Shown here: one piece after another, positions 16,013-24,959 of the stretch | Numbering within the stretch: position 1 is the first letter of the stretch | How the letters are laid out: every line of letters begins with the position of its first letter | NCBI RefSeq assembly: GCF_014621775.1 | Contig: NZ_CP061204.1 | Span: 3,554,501-3,618,500, forward strand | From: Stenotrophomonas sp. 169 | Lineage (GTDB): Bacteria; Pseudomonadota; Gammaproteobacteria; Xanthomonadales; Xanthomonadaceae | Length of the DNA stretch: 64,000 nt | Direction: 5' to 3' | Notes under the pieces: generated by a model | The model's database searches: none | What the model was told of the DNA's origin: nothing | What the model saw: only the letters and a program-made list of their open reading frames with translations | Position numbers and translations under genes: made by a program

Positions 16013-18933
16013 GTTCCCGTCTTCCTGAATTTCCAATTCTTGTTGTCGCAATAGGCCCGCATGTCGCACTCGACGCATAACTTGGCCGGCCGCGCCGCCA
16101 TCTGATAGTCCTGCCGCTCGATGCGTGCCACGATGTCGTCAAACCGCGCGATGGTCTTGCCGATGGCGCGGTCGTCCTTTGGGAAGGAGACGTAAGGGTT
16201 GCCGCCTTCTTCGCCGGTGTAATAAAGGTGCATCCGGCTGACCTTCTGTCCGGTGCGCTCCTCGACCAGATGGGCGTACACCTCCAACTGGCTCTGGTAT
16301 TGCTTCAGCCGTTCCTTGTCCCTCTCCATGTCGGGCTTCTTCTCCGACTTGAAGTCGATGATCTCGACCGTATCGTTCTCGCCTCGGATCAAGTCCACGC
16401 TTCCCTTGAGAATGTAGCTGTCCTTGACCAGCGAAATCTCGACCTCGGCCTCCCTGATCCTGTCCCAGTGGCCCTTCTCGCGCTCGAAGTAGCGCAGGAT
16501 GTGGTTCAGTGCCGCCCGCTGCGAACCAGTTGCCAGGTAGACACGCTCCTTCTTCGAGAGCGTGGCGTAGTTTGCCGAAAACCAGCTTTCGATAATGCCC
16601 GCATTCAGCGCAGCCTGCTCGCCGCGCAACACAGTCTTGTGGATGTCCTCGATGGTTTGGTGTACCAACGTACCGAACAGGATCTGGCTCTCGCGGATAG
16701 GCGCGAAGTCCAGCTCTTTAAAGAAACGGTATTGCTCGGCGCAGTTCTCGAACACAGTGATGTGCGAGGTGAAGGAATACTCGCGCTTGAGGTTGATCTC
16801 TTTTACCGACTCGTAGTCGAGACCCCCCAGGTCCACGTCCCCCCACTTCGGCAACGCATCAAACATGCACTCGAAATACTTCGACGGAGCACGGCGCTGG
16901 CCCTTGCCTTCGCGCTGCTGAGCGGCCAGCACCAACAGGTTCTGCGCCCGCGAGAAGGCGGTGTAGAACAGCCGCCAAAAATCGAAGGTCTTGATGCGTT
17001 CCAGCGGCTCGAAGGTTGCCTTGGACAAGTAGCCGCCTTCTTCCAGCAGCACATCCATATCGCGATGCTGCTTGCGTGGCGTAGATTCCATCGACCCGCA
17101 CACCACCACCGGAAATTCCAGTCCCTTGGCCTGGTGGATGGTCAAGAAGCTCACGCAGCCCTTGGGCGCGTAGTCGGCCACGTCCTCGTATTCGCCGATG
17201 CCGCCGTCCTTGAGGAAGCGGAAATACTGGTTGAACAGGGCGATCAGGTTCCGATCCAGCCACTCCGGGTTCAACACGCTGACGTGATGCAGATATTCGA
17301 ATTTTGTCAACAGGCTGGAGAAGCTGGCAAGGTTGCGCGCCGCACGGCCCTTGTCCACGCCTTGCGTGGCCTCCTCGCCCAGATAGCGGGCGAACAGCGG
17401 AAACTGCAACAACTGGTAGAACAGCCCGGAGAAGGCGTAGTCCGTACTCTGCGTCAACACGATGTGGCGCTTCGCGATCGGACGTGCCCATTCCAACAGC
17501 GCCTTGTTCTCCGGCTTGCGCAGTTCGTCGGTGAAGGGCTTGTAGCACTGGTGGTCGAAGTAGCCCCAGATCGGCAGGGTCGCACCCTCGGCCCACACCC
17601 GCACCTTGGAGTACTGCGGAAACAGGAAGATCAGCGCACCGATCATCAGCCGCACTTCTTCGCGCTCGAAGAACATATTGGACCGCGGCGAATACACCGG
17701 CACACCTGCGCTTTCGAGGAATCGCGCCAAGTCCTGCGCCCGATCGCTCTTGACCGACTGGTAGAGGAAGGCAACCTGGTTCCAGTCGGTCAGCTTGCCG
17801 GCCTCTTTCAGCGCATTGAGGAAAGCCAGCACTTCGCCGTACCAGTTGGCACTGTCGCCCACAGGGTCGGATGCCCTCAGCTTGAGGACGGCCGGCACTT
17901 CCGCGAACTCAGCCTCACGCGGCAGGATCTGCTTGTCGTAGCGGAACTGACGTTCGCCATCGCCCCACGCCTGCTCGCGCATCCACTCGTTGTAGAAGCG
18001 GATGATGTCCGGGTGTGATCTGTAGTTGACCGCCAGCCTGACCTGCTTGCACTTGCCCTCTGCAAACAGCTTGGGGAATTCGAGGATGTTGCGAATGGTC
18101 GCGCCACGGAAGCGGTACAAGCCTTGGTCGTCGTCGCCAACCACACACAGGTTCTGTTTCTCGCCAGCCAGCAGCAACAACAGCCGCTCCTGAATGGTGT
18201 TGGTGTCCTGATACTCGTCCACCATCAGGTAGGACAGCTTGGCGCGCACAGCCTCCAATACGTGCGGATGCTGTTCCAGCAGTTTCAGCGCTTCGAACTG
18301 GATGCCGGAGAAGTCCAGCGCATTGTTCTCGGCCAGCATTTCCTGATAACGGCGGAACAGCAGCCCCAGCGCCTTCACCTCAACTTCCGGAGCCTCTGCC
18401 AGCGCGTCCGAGTCCAGTGGTTCCTCGCTGACCTTGTTGAGCCAGTGCAACAGGTTCTCGGACTGGTTCCAGCGGCCAATGCCGTCGTCGCCCATGACCA
18501 GATTGGCGTCCGCGATGGCGCGGAACTCCTTGATGCGTTGATACAGGAAGTATTGCTGGTCGAATTGGTCGAACAGGGTGAAGCTCCGCTTGAGGCGGGT
18601 GTATTCCTGATGCTCTTCCAGAAGCCGCAGACAGATGGAGTGGAAGGTGCCGAGGTACATCTCGTTCAGATTGAACTTGATGTCCATTTCGGCCAGTCGG
18701 TTTGAGATACGGGTGGTCAGCTCCCGCGCCGCCTTGTCGGTGAAGGTGACGACCAGCAGCGATTCGGGGGCTACCCCCTTCTGGGTGATGAGATAGACGA
18801 TGCGTTCGACCAAGGTAAAGCTCTTGCCCGACCCTGGCCCCGCTATGATGAGCACCGGGCCTTCCGTAGTCAGGATGGCTTCCCGCTGCCGCGGGTTGGC
18901 CTTGCTCAACAGTGTCGCCTCGTCCCCCGGCAT
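16009..18933 (-). CDS. UvrD-type helicase fused to an Fe-S PD-(D/E)XK nuclease
   Basis: The N-terminal two thirds form an SF1 helicase: Walker A GPGSGKS (residues 32-38), VTFTDKAARELTTR, VDEYQDTN, VVGDDDQGLYRFRGA and, later, LTIHQAKGLEFPVVV. The C-terminal part carries a RecB/Cas4-type nuclease core (GSVDLIRG, then EIIDFKSEKK near residue 861) and Cys residues 953, 956 and 962 plus an upstream Cys in FENCAEQY (about 731), the spacing of AddB/Cas4 iron-sulfur clusters. It should unwind and degrade DNA. The start at 18933 is chosen because AAGGGG lies six bases before it; the ATG at 18939 would touch that site. It is the first gene of the operon with Mod and Res. Confidence 0.88.
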   Translation of the reverse strand: MPGDEATLLSKANPRQREAILTTEGPVLIIAGPGSGKSFTLVERIVYLITQKGVAPESLLVVTFTDKAARELTTRISNRLAEMDIKFNLNEMYLGTFHSICLRLLEEHQEYTRLKRSFTLFDQFDQQYFLYQRIKEFRAIADANLVMGDDGIGRWNQSENLLHWLNKVSEEPLDSDALAEAPEVEVKALGLLFRRYQEMLAENNALDFSGIQFEALKLLEQHPHVLEAVRAKLSYLMVDEYQDTNTIQERLLLLLAGEKQNLCVVGDDDQGLYRFRGATIRNILEFPKLFAEGKCKQVRLAVNYRSHPDIIRFYNEWMREQAWGDGERQFRYDKQILPREAEFAEVPAVLKLRASDPVGDSANWYGEVLAFLNALKEAGKLTDWNQVAFLYQSVKSDRAQDLARFLESAGVPVYSPRSNMFFEREEVRLMIGALIFLFPQYSKVRVWAEGATLPIWGYFDHQCYKPFTDELRKPENKALLEWARPIAKRHIVLTQSTDYAFSGLFYQLLQFPLFARYLGEEATQGVDKGRAARNLASFSSLLTKFEYLHHVSVLNPEWLDRNLIALFNQYFRFLKDGGIGEYEDVADYAPKGCVSFLTIHQAKGLEFPVVVCGSMESTPRKQHRDMDVLLEEGGYLSKATFEPLERIKTFDFWRLFYTAFSRAQNLLVLAAQQREGKGQRRAPSKYFECMFDALPKWGDVDLGGLDYESVKEINLKREYSFTSHITVFENCAEQYRFFKELDFAPIRESQILFGTLVHQTIEDIHKTVLRGEQAALNAGIIESWFSANYATLSKKERVYLATGSQRAALNHILRYFEREKGHWDRIREAEVEISLVKDSYILKGSVDLIRGENDTVEIIDFKSEKKPDMERDKERLKQYQSQLEVYAHLVEERTGQKVSRMHLYYTGEEGGNPYVSFPKDDRAIGKTIARFDDIVARIERQDYQMAARPAKLCVECDMRAYCDNKNWKFRKTGT

Positions 18934-19111
18934 CCCCATCCCCTTGATTTTCCTAAAAACCCCGCTGGCAAGACTTTTTCGCCCTTCATGCGGAAACTGC
19001 TGCCGATCTACCCTTCTGTGGCCCTCAATGGTCGCATGATATGGCGAGAATGGGTAATGTTCAGCTACCTTGACGGGCGGCAGAACGGGAACGGATTTTA
19101 GGGGGAAGACG

Positions 19112-22100
19112 GTGGCATCAGATTACGAGGAAATTTGCCGGCAGAACCGCGAGGACTACGGCAAGAAGGGGGCGAAAAAGTCCGGCGACCTAGCTGCCGG
19201 CCTTTACGATGACGAAACCCATTTCATCTACGAGTTGCTCCAAAACACCGAGGACGCGCTCAAGCGCCGTGACGAGGGCTGGAAGGGCTCCCGGCAGATC
19301 AACTTCATCCTGGACGATATCCGGCTGGTGCTGTCCCACTACGGCCACCCGTTCACAGAGAACGACGTGCGCAGCGTGTGTGACATCTCCGAAAGCACCA
19401 AGGACGAGAGCTCGATTGGCCGTTTCGGGCTGGGCTTCAAGTCGGTTTACAAGGTTTCGGACTTGCCAGAGATCCATTCCGGCGACGAAGACTTCGTCAT
19501 CGAGGAATACCTGTTCCCCAAACAGGCCGAGCGGACGCGCCGCGATGCCGACGAAACCCAGATCCTCCTTCCGCTGAAGGCGGATTCCGCCAAGTTCAAG
19601 GCGCGTATCGGTGCAGGCCTCAAGGCGCTAGGGGCGAGCTCCTTGCTGTTCCTACGTCACATCCGGGAAATTTCCTGGCGCATCGAGGGCGGCGCATCGG
19701 GCTTGTACTTGCGTGACGATCCTGAAGTGTTGGGCAACAACGTCAGCCGGATCAAGCTGATCGGCCAAGCCACCGGCCAAGCGGACATCGACCAAGATTG
19801 GCTGGTGTTCCACCGGGACGTGGGCAAAGGCCGCGTCGAACTGGCCTTCTCGGTCATCACCGACAAAGACGACAAATCCAAGTGGGGTGTGCAACCACTA
19901 CCGGCATCGCCCTTGGTGGTGTTCTTTCCGACGGCTTACCAAACCAACCTCGGCTTCTACCTGCAAGGCCCGTTCCAGAGCACGCCCAGCCGCGACAACA
20001 TTCGAAACGATGAGCCTTGGAATCACCGGCTGATTGCTGAAGCTGCGTCCCTGCTGGTCGAAGCGATGACTTGGCTGCGCGACAACAACCGATTGGACGT
20101 GAATGCTTTGCGCTGTCTGCCGCTGGACAGAGTCAAATTCCCCGATGGCAGGCTGTTCTCGCCGATGTTTGAGGCGACGCTGGAAGCCTTCAAGGCACAG
20201 CCCTTCTTGCCGAACAACGATGGCGGCTATTCGCTTGCCGAAGAATCGAAACTAGCTGATTCAGCAGGATTGGCCGAACTTTTCAGTAGCGATCAGATCT
20301 CAGCATTGTACGAAATCGAGAATACTCATTGGCTCACTGGGAAAATCACAGATAGGCGCACGGCAGATATCTGGAACTACCTGACTAAAGAGCTTGGAGT
20401 CAAGGAAGTTCGCCCCCGCGACATCTTCCCGACGTTGACCAAGCAATTCCTTGAGGCGCAATCCGATGAGTGGATTGCTGGCATGTACGAGTTCTTGAAG
20501 GATCAGGGAACAGTCAAGTCGCTACTGTCTAACACACCCATCGTCCGACTCGAGAATGGCTCGCACGTATCAGGTAAAACACCCGGAGGCGAGCCTCGGG
20601 CCTTCCTGCCGACAGGATCCCCCACTGGCTTTCCTACGGTTCTGGCTTCAGTTTGCCAATCCGAAGATGCTATCGAATTCCTAAAAGCCCTTGGCATCGG
20701 CGAACCTGATCCAGTTGACGACGTAATCCGAAATATCTTGCCGAAATACGAAGCCGAAACCATTGAGATCGACGATGAGGCGTATGCTTCAGACATCGGA
20801 AAGATTGCATCCGCGTACCAAATGGCGGACTCCACAATCAAGAAATCCCAGCTCGTTGAGCGACTGAAGCGAACTTCGTTCTTGATGGTAGTAGATTGCG
20901 GCGATGGCAACGGGTACAGAGGACTCCCTGGCAATACCTACATAGCCACGGATCGCATGAAGCGGCTCTTTTCAGGGGCCGTAGGTATCTTCGTGGTGGA
21001 TGACGACTACGATTGCTTGCGAGGTGAAGACGTTCGCAACGTTCTGGTCGCGTCAGGAGCATCGCGCTATCTGCGTCCGAAGGAAATCAGGAATTCGTTG
21101 GATTTCACCAAGCGCCGTGAATTGCAGATTGCATCCGGTTATCCAGCATCAACCTGGCGCACGGACAAAGATCAGGACTGGGTAATCGAGGGGCTTGATC
21201 AGATTGTTGCGCTTCTTCCGACGCTCCCAGCAGATGAGTGCATCGCGCGTGCGAAATTAATCTGGGAAACGCTGGAGGAGCTTGAATCCAATGCTGCCAA
21301 GCACTTCTTTACTGGCACCTATTGGTGGACAAATAGAGCCCCCTATCATGCGAACTTCCCGCCTTCCTTCGTTCGACTTCTGACGGAATCCTCCTGGATT
21401 CCCGACAGCAAGGGCGAGCTCTATCAGCCGAAGAACATCGCCTTCGAGGCAACGGGCTGGAAAGCCAATCCCTTCCTGCAATCCAAGATCATCTTTAGAC
21501 CCGACCTCATTGACCAATTGGCGGAAGAAATCGGCATTGATCCAGGTGAACTGAATTTACTGCTTAAACTGAAACGACAAGGAATTTCCCTTGCATCGCT
21601 GGTGGATGACAGCCTAGACGCTGCAACGTCTCCTGAGGGCCGCCCTGCGCCACAAGCACCTGACGCACCTGCGCCCGCCACTGCTGATGATCCTGACCGT
21701 CCTGCGCCAGGAGATTCCGTCTATGACAAGAACATCGACTTGTACGGGCCTGATGTGCCTGAAATCCCCGAAGGCACTTACGATCCGGACAGCGGCGATG
21801 CTGAAGCCGATCGCCCCACGCATCCCATCAACGAAGGTGCTGGCCGCGGCGCATCGCCGGGCGGCGATAGCCGCTCAGATGGGAATGGAGGTTATCACCC
21901 CGGTACGCCTTCTGGTGGCGGCCCGCCCTTCGGCACGCGAGAGCATGGCAAGCGCACTCCCGGCAGTTTGGGCGGTCGGCGTTTCATCTCCTACGTCGGC
22001 ACTCGTCCCGATGAGGCAGAAGACGATCCTGATGGACTCGACCAGTCGCAACGCATGAGTATCGAAGCCGAGGCAATCAAGCACATCATCGAAGCAGAGC

Positions 22101-22423
22101 CGCACCTGCACAAAACAGAAGCCGGCAACCCCGGCTTTGACCTGCTGGAGAAGGATGCCAGCAATCTGCCCGTTCGCTGGATAGAGATCAAAGCGATGAC
22201 CGAATCACTTGAGCATCGCCCGGTCACGTTGTCCCACACTCAGTTCAAGCACGCCCTCCAAAAGCAGAACAGGTATTGGCTGTACGTTGTCGAATTCGCT
22301 ACGGTCCCGGAACAACGCCGCATCCTGCGCATCCAGAACCCGGCGGGCAATGCCAAGTCCTTCACCTTCGACAAGGGTTGGAAGCACATCGCACTGACCA
22401 ATCCGCCCACCGAGGGCGCGTGA
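19112..22423 (+). CDS. Sacsin-like HSP90-type ATPase with C-terminal DUF3883 domain
   Basis: The N-terminus has GHKL ATPase motifs: ELLQNTEDA (residues 41-49, with the Mg-binding Asn) and GRFGLGFKSVY (about 103-113), the arrangement of sacsin-type HSP90-like domains. A long middle region lacks recognised motifs. A low-complexity Pro/Gly/Asp-rich linker (about residues 830-970) leads to a DUF3883 domain: GNPGFDLLEKD, then WIEIKAM, and QNRYWLYVVEF, which fits a PD-(D/E)XK-like fold. The GTG at 19112 is chosen because AGGGGG lies just upstream. It is divergent from the helicase-Mod-Res operon, with about 180 bases between. Such proteins occur in defence islands; the precise role here is inference. 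Confidence 0.8.
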   Translation: MASDYEEICRQNREDYGKKGAKKSGDLAAGLYDDETHFIYELLQNTEDALKRRDEGWKGSRQINFILDDIRLVLSHYGHPFTENDVRSVCDISESTKDESSIGRFGLGFKSVYKVSDLPEIHSGDEDFVIEEYLFPKQAERTRRDADETQILLPLKADSAKFKARIGAGLKALGASSLLFLRHIREISWRIEGGASGLYLRDDPEVLGNNVSRIKLIGQATGQADIDQDWLVFHRDVGKGRVELAFSVITDKDDKSKWGVQPLPASPLVVFFPTAYQTNLGFYLQGPFQSTPSRDNIRNDEPWNHRLIAEAASLLVEAMTWLRDNNRLDVNALRCLPLDRVKFPDGRLFSPMFEATLEAFKAQPFLPNNDGGYSLAEESKLADSAGLAELFSSDQISALYEIENTHWLTGKITDRRTADIWNYLTKELGVKEVRPRDIFPTLTKQFLEAQSDEWIAGMYEFLKDQGTVKSLLSNTPIVRLENGSHVSGKTPGGEPRAFLPTGSPTGFPTVLASVCQSEDAIEFLKALGIGEPDPVDDVIRNILPKYEAETIEIDDEAYASDIGKIASAYQMADSTIKKSQLVERLKRTSFLMVVDCGDGNGYRGLPGNTYIATDRMKRLFSGAVGIFVVDDDYDCLRGEDVRNVLVASGASRYLRPKEIRNSLDFTKRRELQIASGYPASTWRTDKDQDWVIEGLDQIVALLPTLPADECIARAKLIWETLEELESNAAKHFFTGTYWWTNRAPYHANFPPSFVRLLTESSWIPDSKGELYQPKNIAFEATGWKANPFLQSKIIFRPDLIDQLAEEIGIDPGELNLLLKLKRQGISLASLVDDSLDAATSPEGRPAPQAPDAPAPATADDPDRPAPGDSVYDKNIDLYGPDVPEIPEGTYDPDSGDAEADRPTHPINEGAGRGASPGGDSRSDGNGGYHPGTPSGGGPPFGTREHGKRTPGSLGGRRFISYVGTRPDEAEDDPDGLDQSQRMSIEAEAIKHIIEAEPHLHKTEAGNPGFDLLEKDASNLPVRWIEIKAMTESLEHRPVTLSHTQFKHALQKQNRYWLYVVEFATVPEQRRILRIQNPAGNAKSFTFDKGWKHIALTNPPTEGA

Positions 22424-22424
22424 C

Positions 22425-22616
22425 ATGCCGACAACTTCCGCCGAACTGCTCAAGTCCCGCCACCGCTTGATCCGCGACGGACAACCCGAGACTCTGCGTC
22501 TACGCATCCACGCTGCCGGGCCTTGTGCGAAGTACCAAAGATTGTCGGGTGTCAGTCGTAGGGATCGACCATGCCACCGCATCGACTGCAGGCCGCGCTT
22601 GTGGTGCATCTCATGA
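22425..22616 (+). pseudogene. Truncated 5' end of a possible HEPN-family gene
   Basis: The ATG follows the sacsin gene's stop by one base, as in a coupled operon. The first 28 or so residues (MPTTSAELLKSRHRLIRDGQ, then PETLRLRIH) resemble the conserved beginning of a HEPN-like protein that normally continues into a SWL-RAE segment. Here the sequence changes abruptly after LRLRIH at about 22512 to an unrelated, Cys/Arg-rich translation lying antisense to the small gene at 22552. The simplest reading is a deletion or insertion joint that removed most of the gene. The HEPN link is from memory of similar sequences and is tentative. Confidence 0.4.
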
Positions 22617-22680
22617 CACCGGCCAGCACGGCCGTGGCCACGACCATCACGCAGTAAATCAGCTCGACCTTGCTCTTCAT
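22552..22680 (-). CDS. Small membrane protein with a CxxC motif, 42 aa
   Basis: An ATG at 22680 (or two codons earlier at 22686, which has GGGGAG eight bases upstream) opens a 42-residue frame: a hydrophobic helix (VELIYCVMVVATAVLAGVM) and a short tail with CTTSAACSRCGGMVDPYD. The CSRCGG pair could bind metal or form a disulfide. It overlaps the truncated HEPN-like remnant on the other strand. The composition is good for a real small protein, but there is no homologue that I recognise. Confidence 0.45.
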   Translation of the reverse strand: MKSKVELIYCVMVVATAVLAGVMRCTTSAACSRCGGMVDPYD

Positions 22681-22759
22681 CCTCATCCGCTCCCCTGTGG
22701 GGCGCTACCCGCGCAGCGCCGTGCGCGAAGCCAGAACCGACCAGCTTCAAGGAGGTAGT

Positions 22760-22822
22760 ATGGTTTTGAAACTAAGTTCAATCGCGAATCCGGCGACTAA
22801 CTACCTGCAGTCTAGAAACTGA
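22760..22822 (+). CDS. Short ORF with perfect ribosome site, 20 aa
   Basis: AAGGAGGT is followed five bases later by ATG, an ideal initiation site. The frame encodes MVLKLSSIANPATNYLQSRN and stops at 22820-22822, overlapping the last codons of the convergent TcmP gene. It is either a genuine tiny peptide or the preserved start of a gene whose remainder was lost when the TcmP cassette arrived. The strong initiation site is seen; the rest is inference. Confidence 0.4.
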   Translation: MVLKLSSIANPATNYLQSRN

Positions 22823-24080
22823 AGACTCGCTGGTTGGCCGTAGTCAGAACATCGCGACCACCAATTGTGCTGGCGCGAAGCCTTCGCGCCCCTGTTGAGG
22901 AAGTAATGACAATCTCCTTGTACGACACCAACTGTTCCAGCGCCATTCTGTACTTTGCGCTGTCCGCTGGAGAACTATTGCAGTGGCTGGAAAAAAGTTC
23001 CCCAAAGGAGATGCCATCGGGACGCGCATGGACCAAGGGCGATATCTGATTGACTAGGGCATTGACGGTGGCATCACCGGCAGCACCGTCAAAACAGAAG
23101 CCAAGCTCGTTCTGGCCTGTGAAGGACTGATCATCACGGGTGCTGTATCCCAACGCACGGAACATATCCAGCCCCGCGCCGCCGTAGTGGATGAAGTGGT
23201 TGTTCTTGTTCCAGTGAACGGTGGTCATGACATCGCGGGCGCGCGGATGCTGCGACAGATGTACTAGCCAGTAATCTCCATGCCCGGTGGTGCGAATAAA
23301 GAAGACAGTAAAGAACTTGGCACCGCAGCGCTCAACCAAACCCTGGTATAGGCAACTTTGGATGTAGAGCCTGACATCCCTCTCGTTCCGCTTGATGTCT
23401 TCGAAAGTTCGCCCCTTGAGGACGTCTGGAAGGTCAAGCTTCTCAAGTTTTCGTTGTGTCGCCGCGGAGTCGCTGGCAAAGTTGATGAAGGCATCCACAG
23501 CGAAGGTCAGGATTACCTCGGCGGTAGGTAGCGTCTGGAAGATCGACCGAATTTGCGACGTCGGAACCTGCGCATAGCCGTACTGATCGAGCAGGAAGAT
23601 GGAGCGCCCCTTTCGCGGGCTCTTCTGCCCGACGAACCCCATGATCTGTTCAACGTTTTTCTCGAACGTACCGTGGATGAGATGGATATCCTTGCCGACA
23701 CTGTCACCATAACCATGCTCGGTCAACTCTGACGCCAGGAGCTTATGGGCGCTACGGTTCCTCTCGACGAAGAAGTAATCCAGATTCCAATGCAGGGGCT
23801 TATTCCGGCCCAGAGCGACCAGTGCCTGAGCTTCCTTCGCAGCTTCGAGAAATACGAAGGGTGATCCCAGGACGAGTTCACGAGTGTCTTCGTGGATGTA
23901 AATTCCACCGCCCGCGAAGCCATCAACCAGTGTGACCGTCAGAACATCCTGAGCAGGTGAGACGACAAGGGTCTGAAGGTAAGCGACCAGATACTCTCGC
24001 AGCACCTCATGCTTGGCGATACTGTGTTGCTGGATCGTGGCAGGCTTCCCTTCGTCCCAGCGATACTGAGAAATTGCCAT
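22812..24080 (-). CDS. Three-Cys-motif partner protein, TcmP type 1, 422 aa
   Basis: The product matches the TcmP family pattern: WDEGKPATIQQHSIAKHEVL at the N-terminus, a Rossmann-like glycine motif TLVDGFAGGGIY (about residues 50-60) that resembles the SAM-binding loop of methyltransferases, and FLLDQYGYA (about 160-168) in the place of a catalytic DPPY-type motif. TcmP proteins are named for sitting beside proteins with a CX6CX2C motif, exactly as here. A GGGAGG site overlaps the stop of the upstream DUF5131 gene, nine bases before this start, so the genes are co-translated. Activity is unknown; the methyltransferase-like fold is my reading of the motifs. Confidence 0.78.
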   Translation of the reverse strand: MAISQYRWDEGKPATIQQHSIAKHEVLREYLVAYLQTLVVSPAQDVLTVTLVDGFAGGGIYIHEDTRELVLGSPFVFLEAAKEAQALVALGRNKPLHWNLDYFFVERNRSAHKLLASELTEHGYGDSVGKDIHLIHGTFEKNVEQIMGFVGQKSPRKGRSIFLLDQYGYAQVPTSQIRSIFQTLPTAEVILTFAVDAFINFASDSAATQRKLEKLDLPDVLKGRTFEDIKRNERDVRLYIQSCLYQGLVERCGAKFFTVFFIRTTGHGDYWLVHLSQHPRARDVMTTVHWNKNNHFIHYGGAGLDMFRALGYSTRDDQSFTGQNELGFCFDGAAGDATVNALVNQISPLVHARPDGISFGELFSSHCNSSPADSAKYRMALEQLVSYKEIVITSSTGARRLRASTIGGRDVLTTANQRVFSF

Positions 24081-24089
24081 CGTGCCTCC

Positions 24090-24833
24090 CTACATTGGAG
24101 CGTGCGCTGGCATTTCGTCCCAGGTACGGCCGTTGAGCAGCCTTCCGTTCTTGGCCTTGGCTCGGCGTTTGCCATCCGCCCCCCAGCCGCCCCACTGCTT
24201 GAAGAAGAAGGCCACCCCCTGCTCCTCGCACTGGATGCGAACCACATCGGCCCACTCTGGTTTCATTGGGCGCGCCTTAGGACCTGATTCGCCACCTACA
24301 ATGACCCAATGGATGTCGTCCAAATCCAGCACACCGACATCCTCCAGCAGGGGCTCCACTGACAGGAATCGGATCCGCGCGTCAACCGAACGAAGGTAGT
24401 CAATGCGCGGCACGCCATGGCGACGGTTCTCCACAGACACTCCGAGCCACACGTTCTCGGGCACCGGGCGGGCCTTGAAGTATCTCGCCATGCGAGCCGC
24501 ACGCTTGGTTAGGATCTGATAGCTGTGCCAATGGGTGCGCGTAATCACGTCCATCACCTGATCGATATAGTCCACAGGGACCTTTTCGTGGAAGAGGTCG
24601 GACATCGAGTTGACGAAGTAGATTGTCGGCTTCTTGCGCTTGAGCGGGTCGCTGAGGCGCTCGGGAATAAGCCGCAGGGCGAAGCCGTTCTCATAGCCCG
24701 GGGTGCCCATGGCTTGGAGGCGACGGGCCATGAGCTCGGCATAGCAGTGCTTGCACCCCGCGGATATCTTCGTGCAGCCCACAATGGGGTTCCACGTTTG
24801 CTCGGTCCATTCGATGCGGGAAGACGTAGTCAT
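24090..24833 (-). CDS. Three-Cys-motif protein, DUF5131 / phage Gp37-Gp68 family, 247 aa
   Basis: The N-terminal IEWTEQTWNPIVGCTKISAG, followed by CKHCYAE, contains Cys20, Cys27 and Cys30, a CX6CX2C motif that gives the TcmP partner its name and resembles a variant radical-SAM cluster site. SMSDLFHEKVP, TKRAARM, VWLGVSVEN and VIVGGESGPKARPM are the further conserved blocks of the DUF5131 family, which is common in phages. The start at 24833 (MTTSSRIEW) has a GGAGAG site; the open frame upstream is unlikely to be translated. It lies between two different TcmP genes on the same strand. Chemistry is unproven. Confidence 0.8.
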   Translation of the reverse strand: MTTSSRIEWTEQTWNPIVGCTKISAGCKHCYAELMARRLQAMGTPGYENGFALRLIPERLSDPLKRKKPTIYFVNSMSDLFHEKVPVDYIDQVMDVITRTHWHSYQILTKRAARMARYFKARPVPENVWLGVSVENRRHGVPRIDYLRSVDARIRFLSVEPLLEDVGVLDLDDIHWVIVGGESGPKARPMKPEWADVVRIQCEEQGVAFFFKQWGGWGADGKRRAKAKNGRLLNGRTWDEMPAHAPM

Positions 24834-24959
24834 AACTGGACTCTCCGGTTGGCGAATATTACTCGCAACTTGGGTACGACGGGGATCGGCGCCAGCTGGT
24901 ACGCCTTGCGGCAGGAGCAACAACGACCGCAAGTTGCACCCGAACTGACGAAAACGGAT

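Noticed and set aside
11446..22423. BREX, DISARM or another named multi-gene system
   Set aside because: No PglZ, BrxC/L, DrmA/B or phospholipase-D-type genes are present; only Mod, Res, the helicase-nuclease and the sacsin gene are visible.
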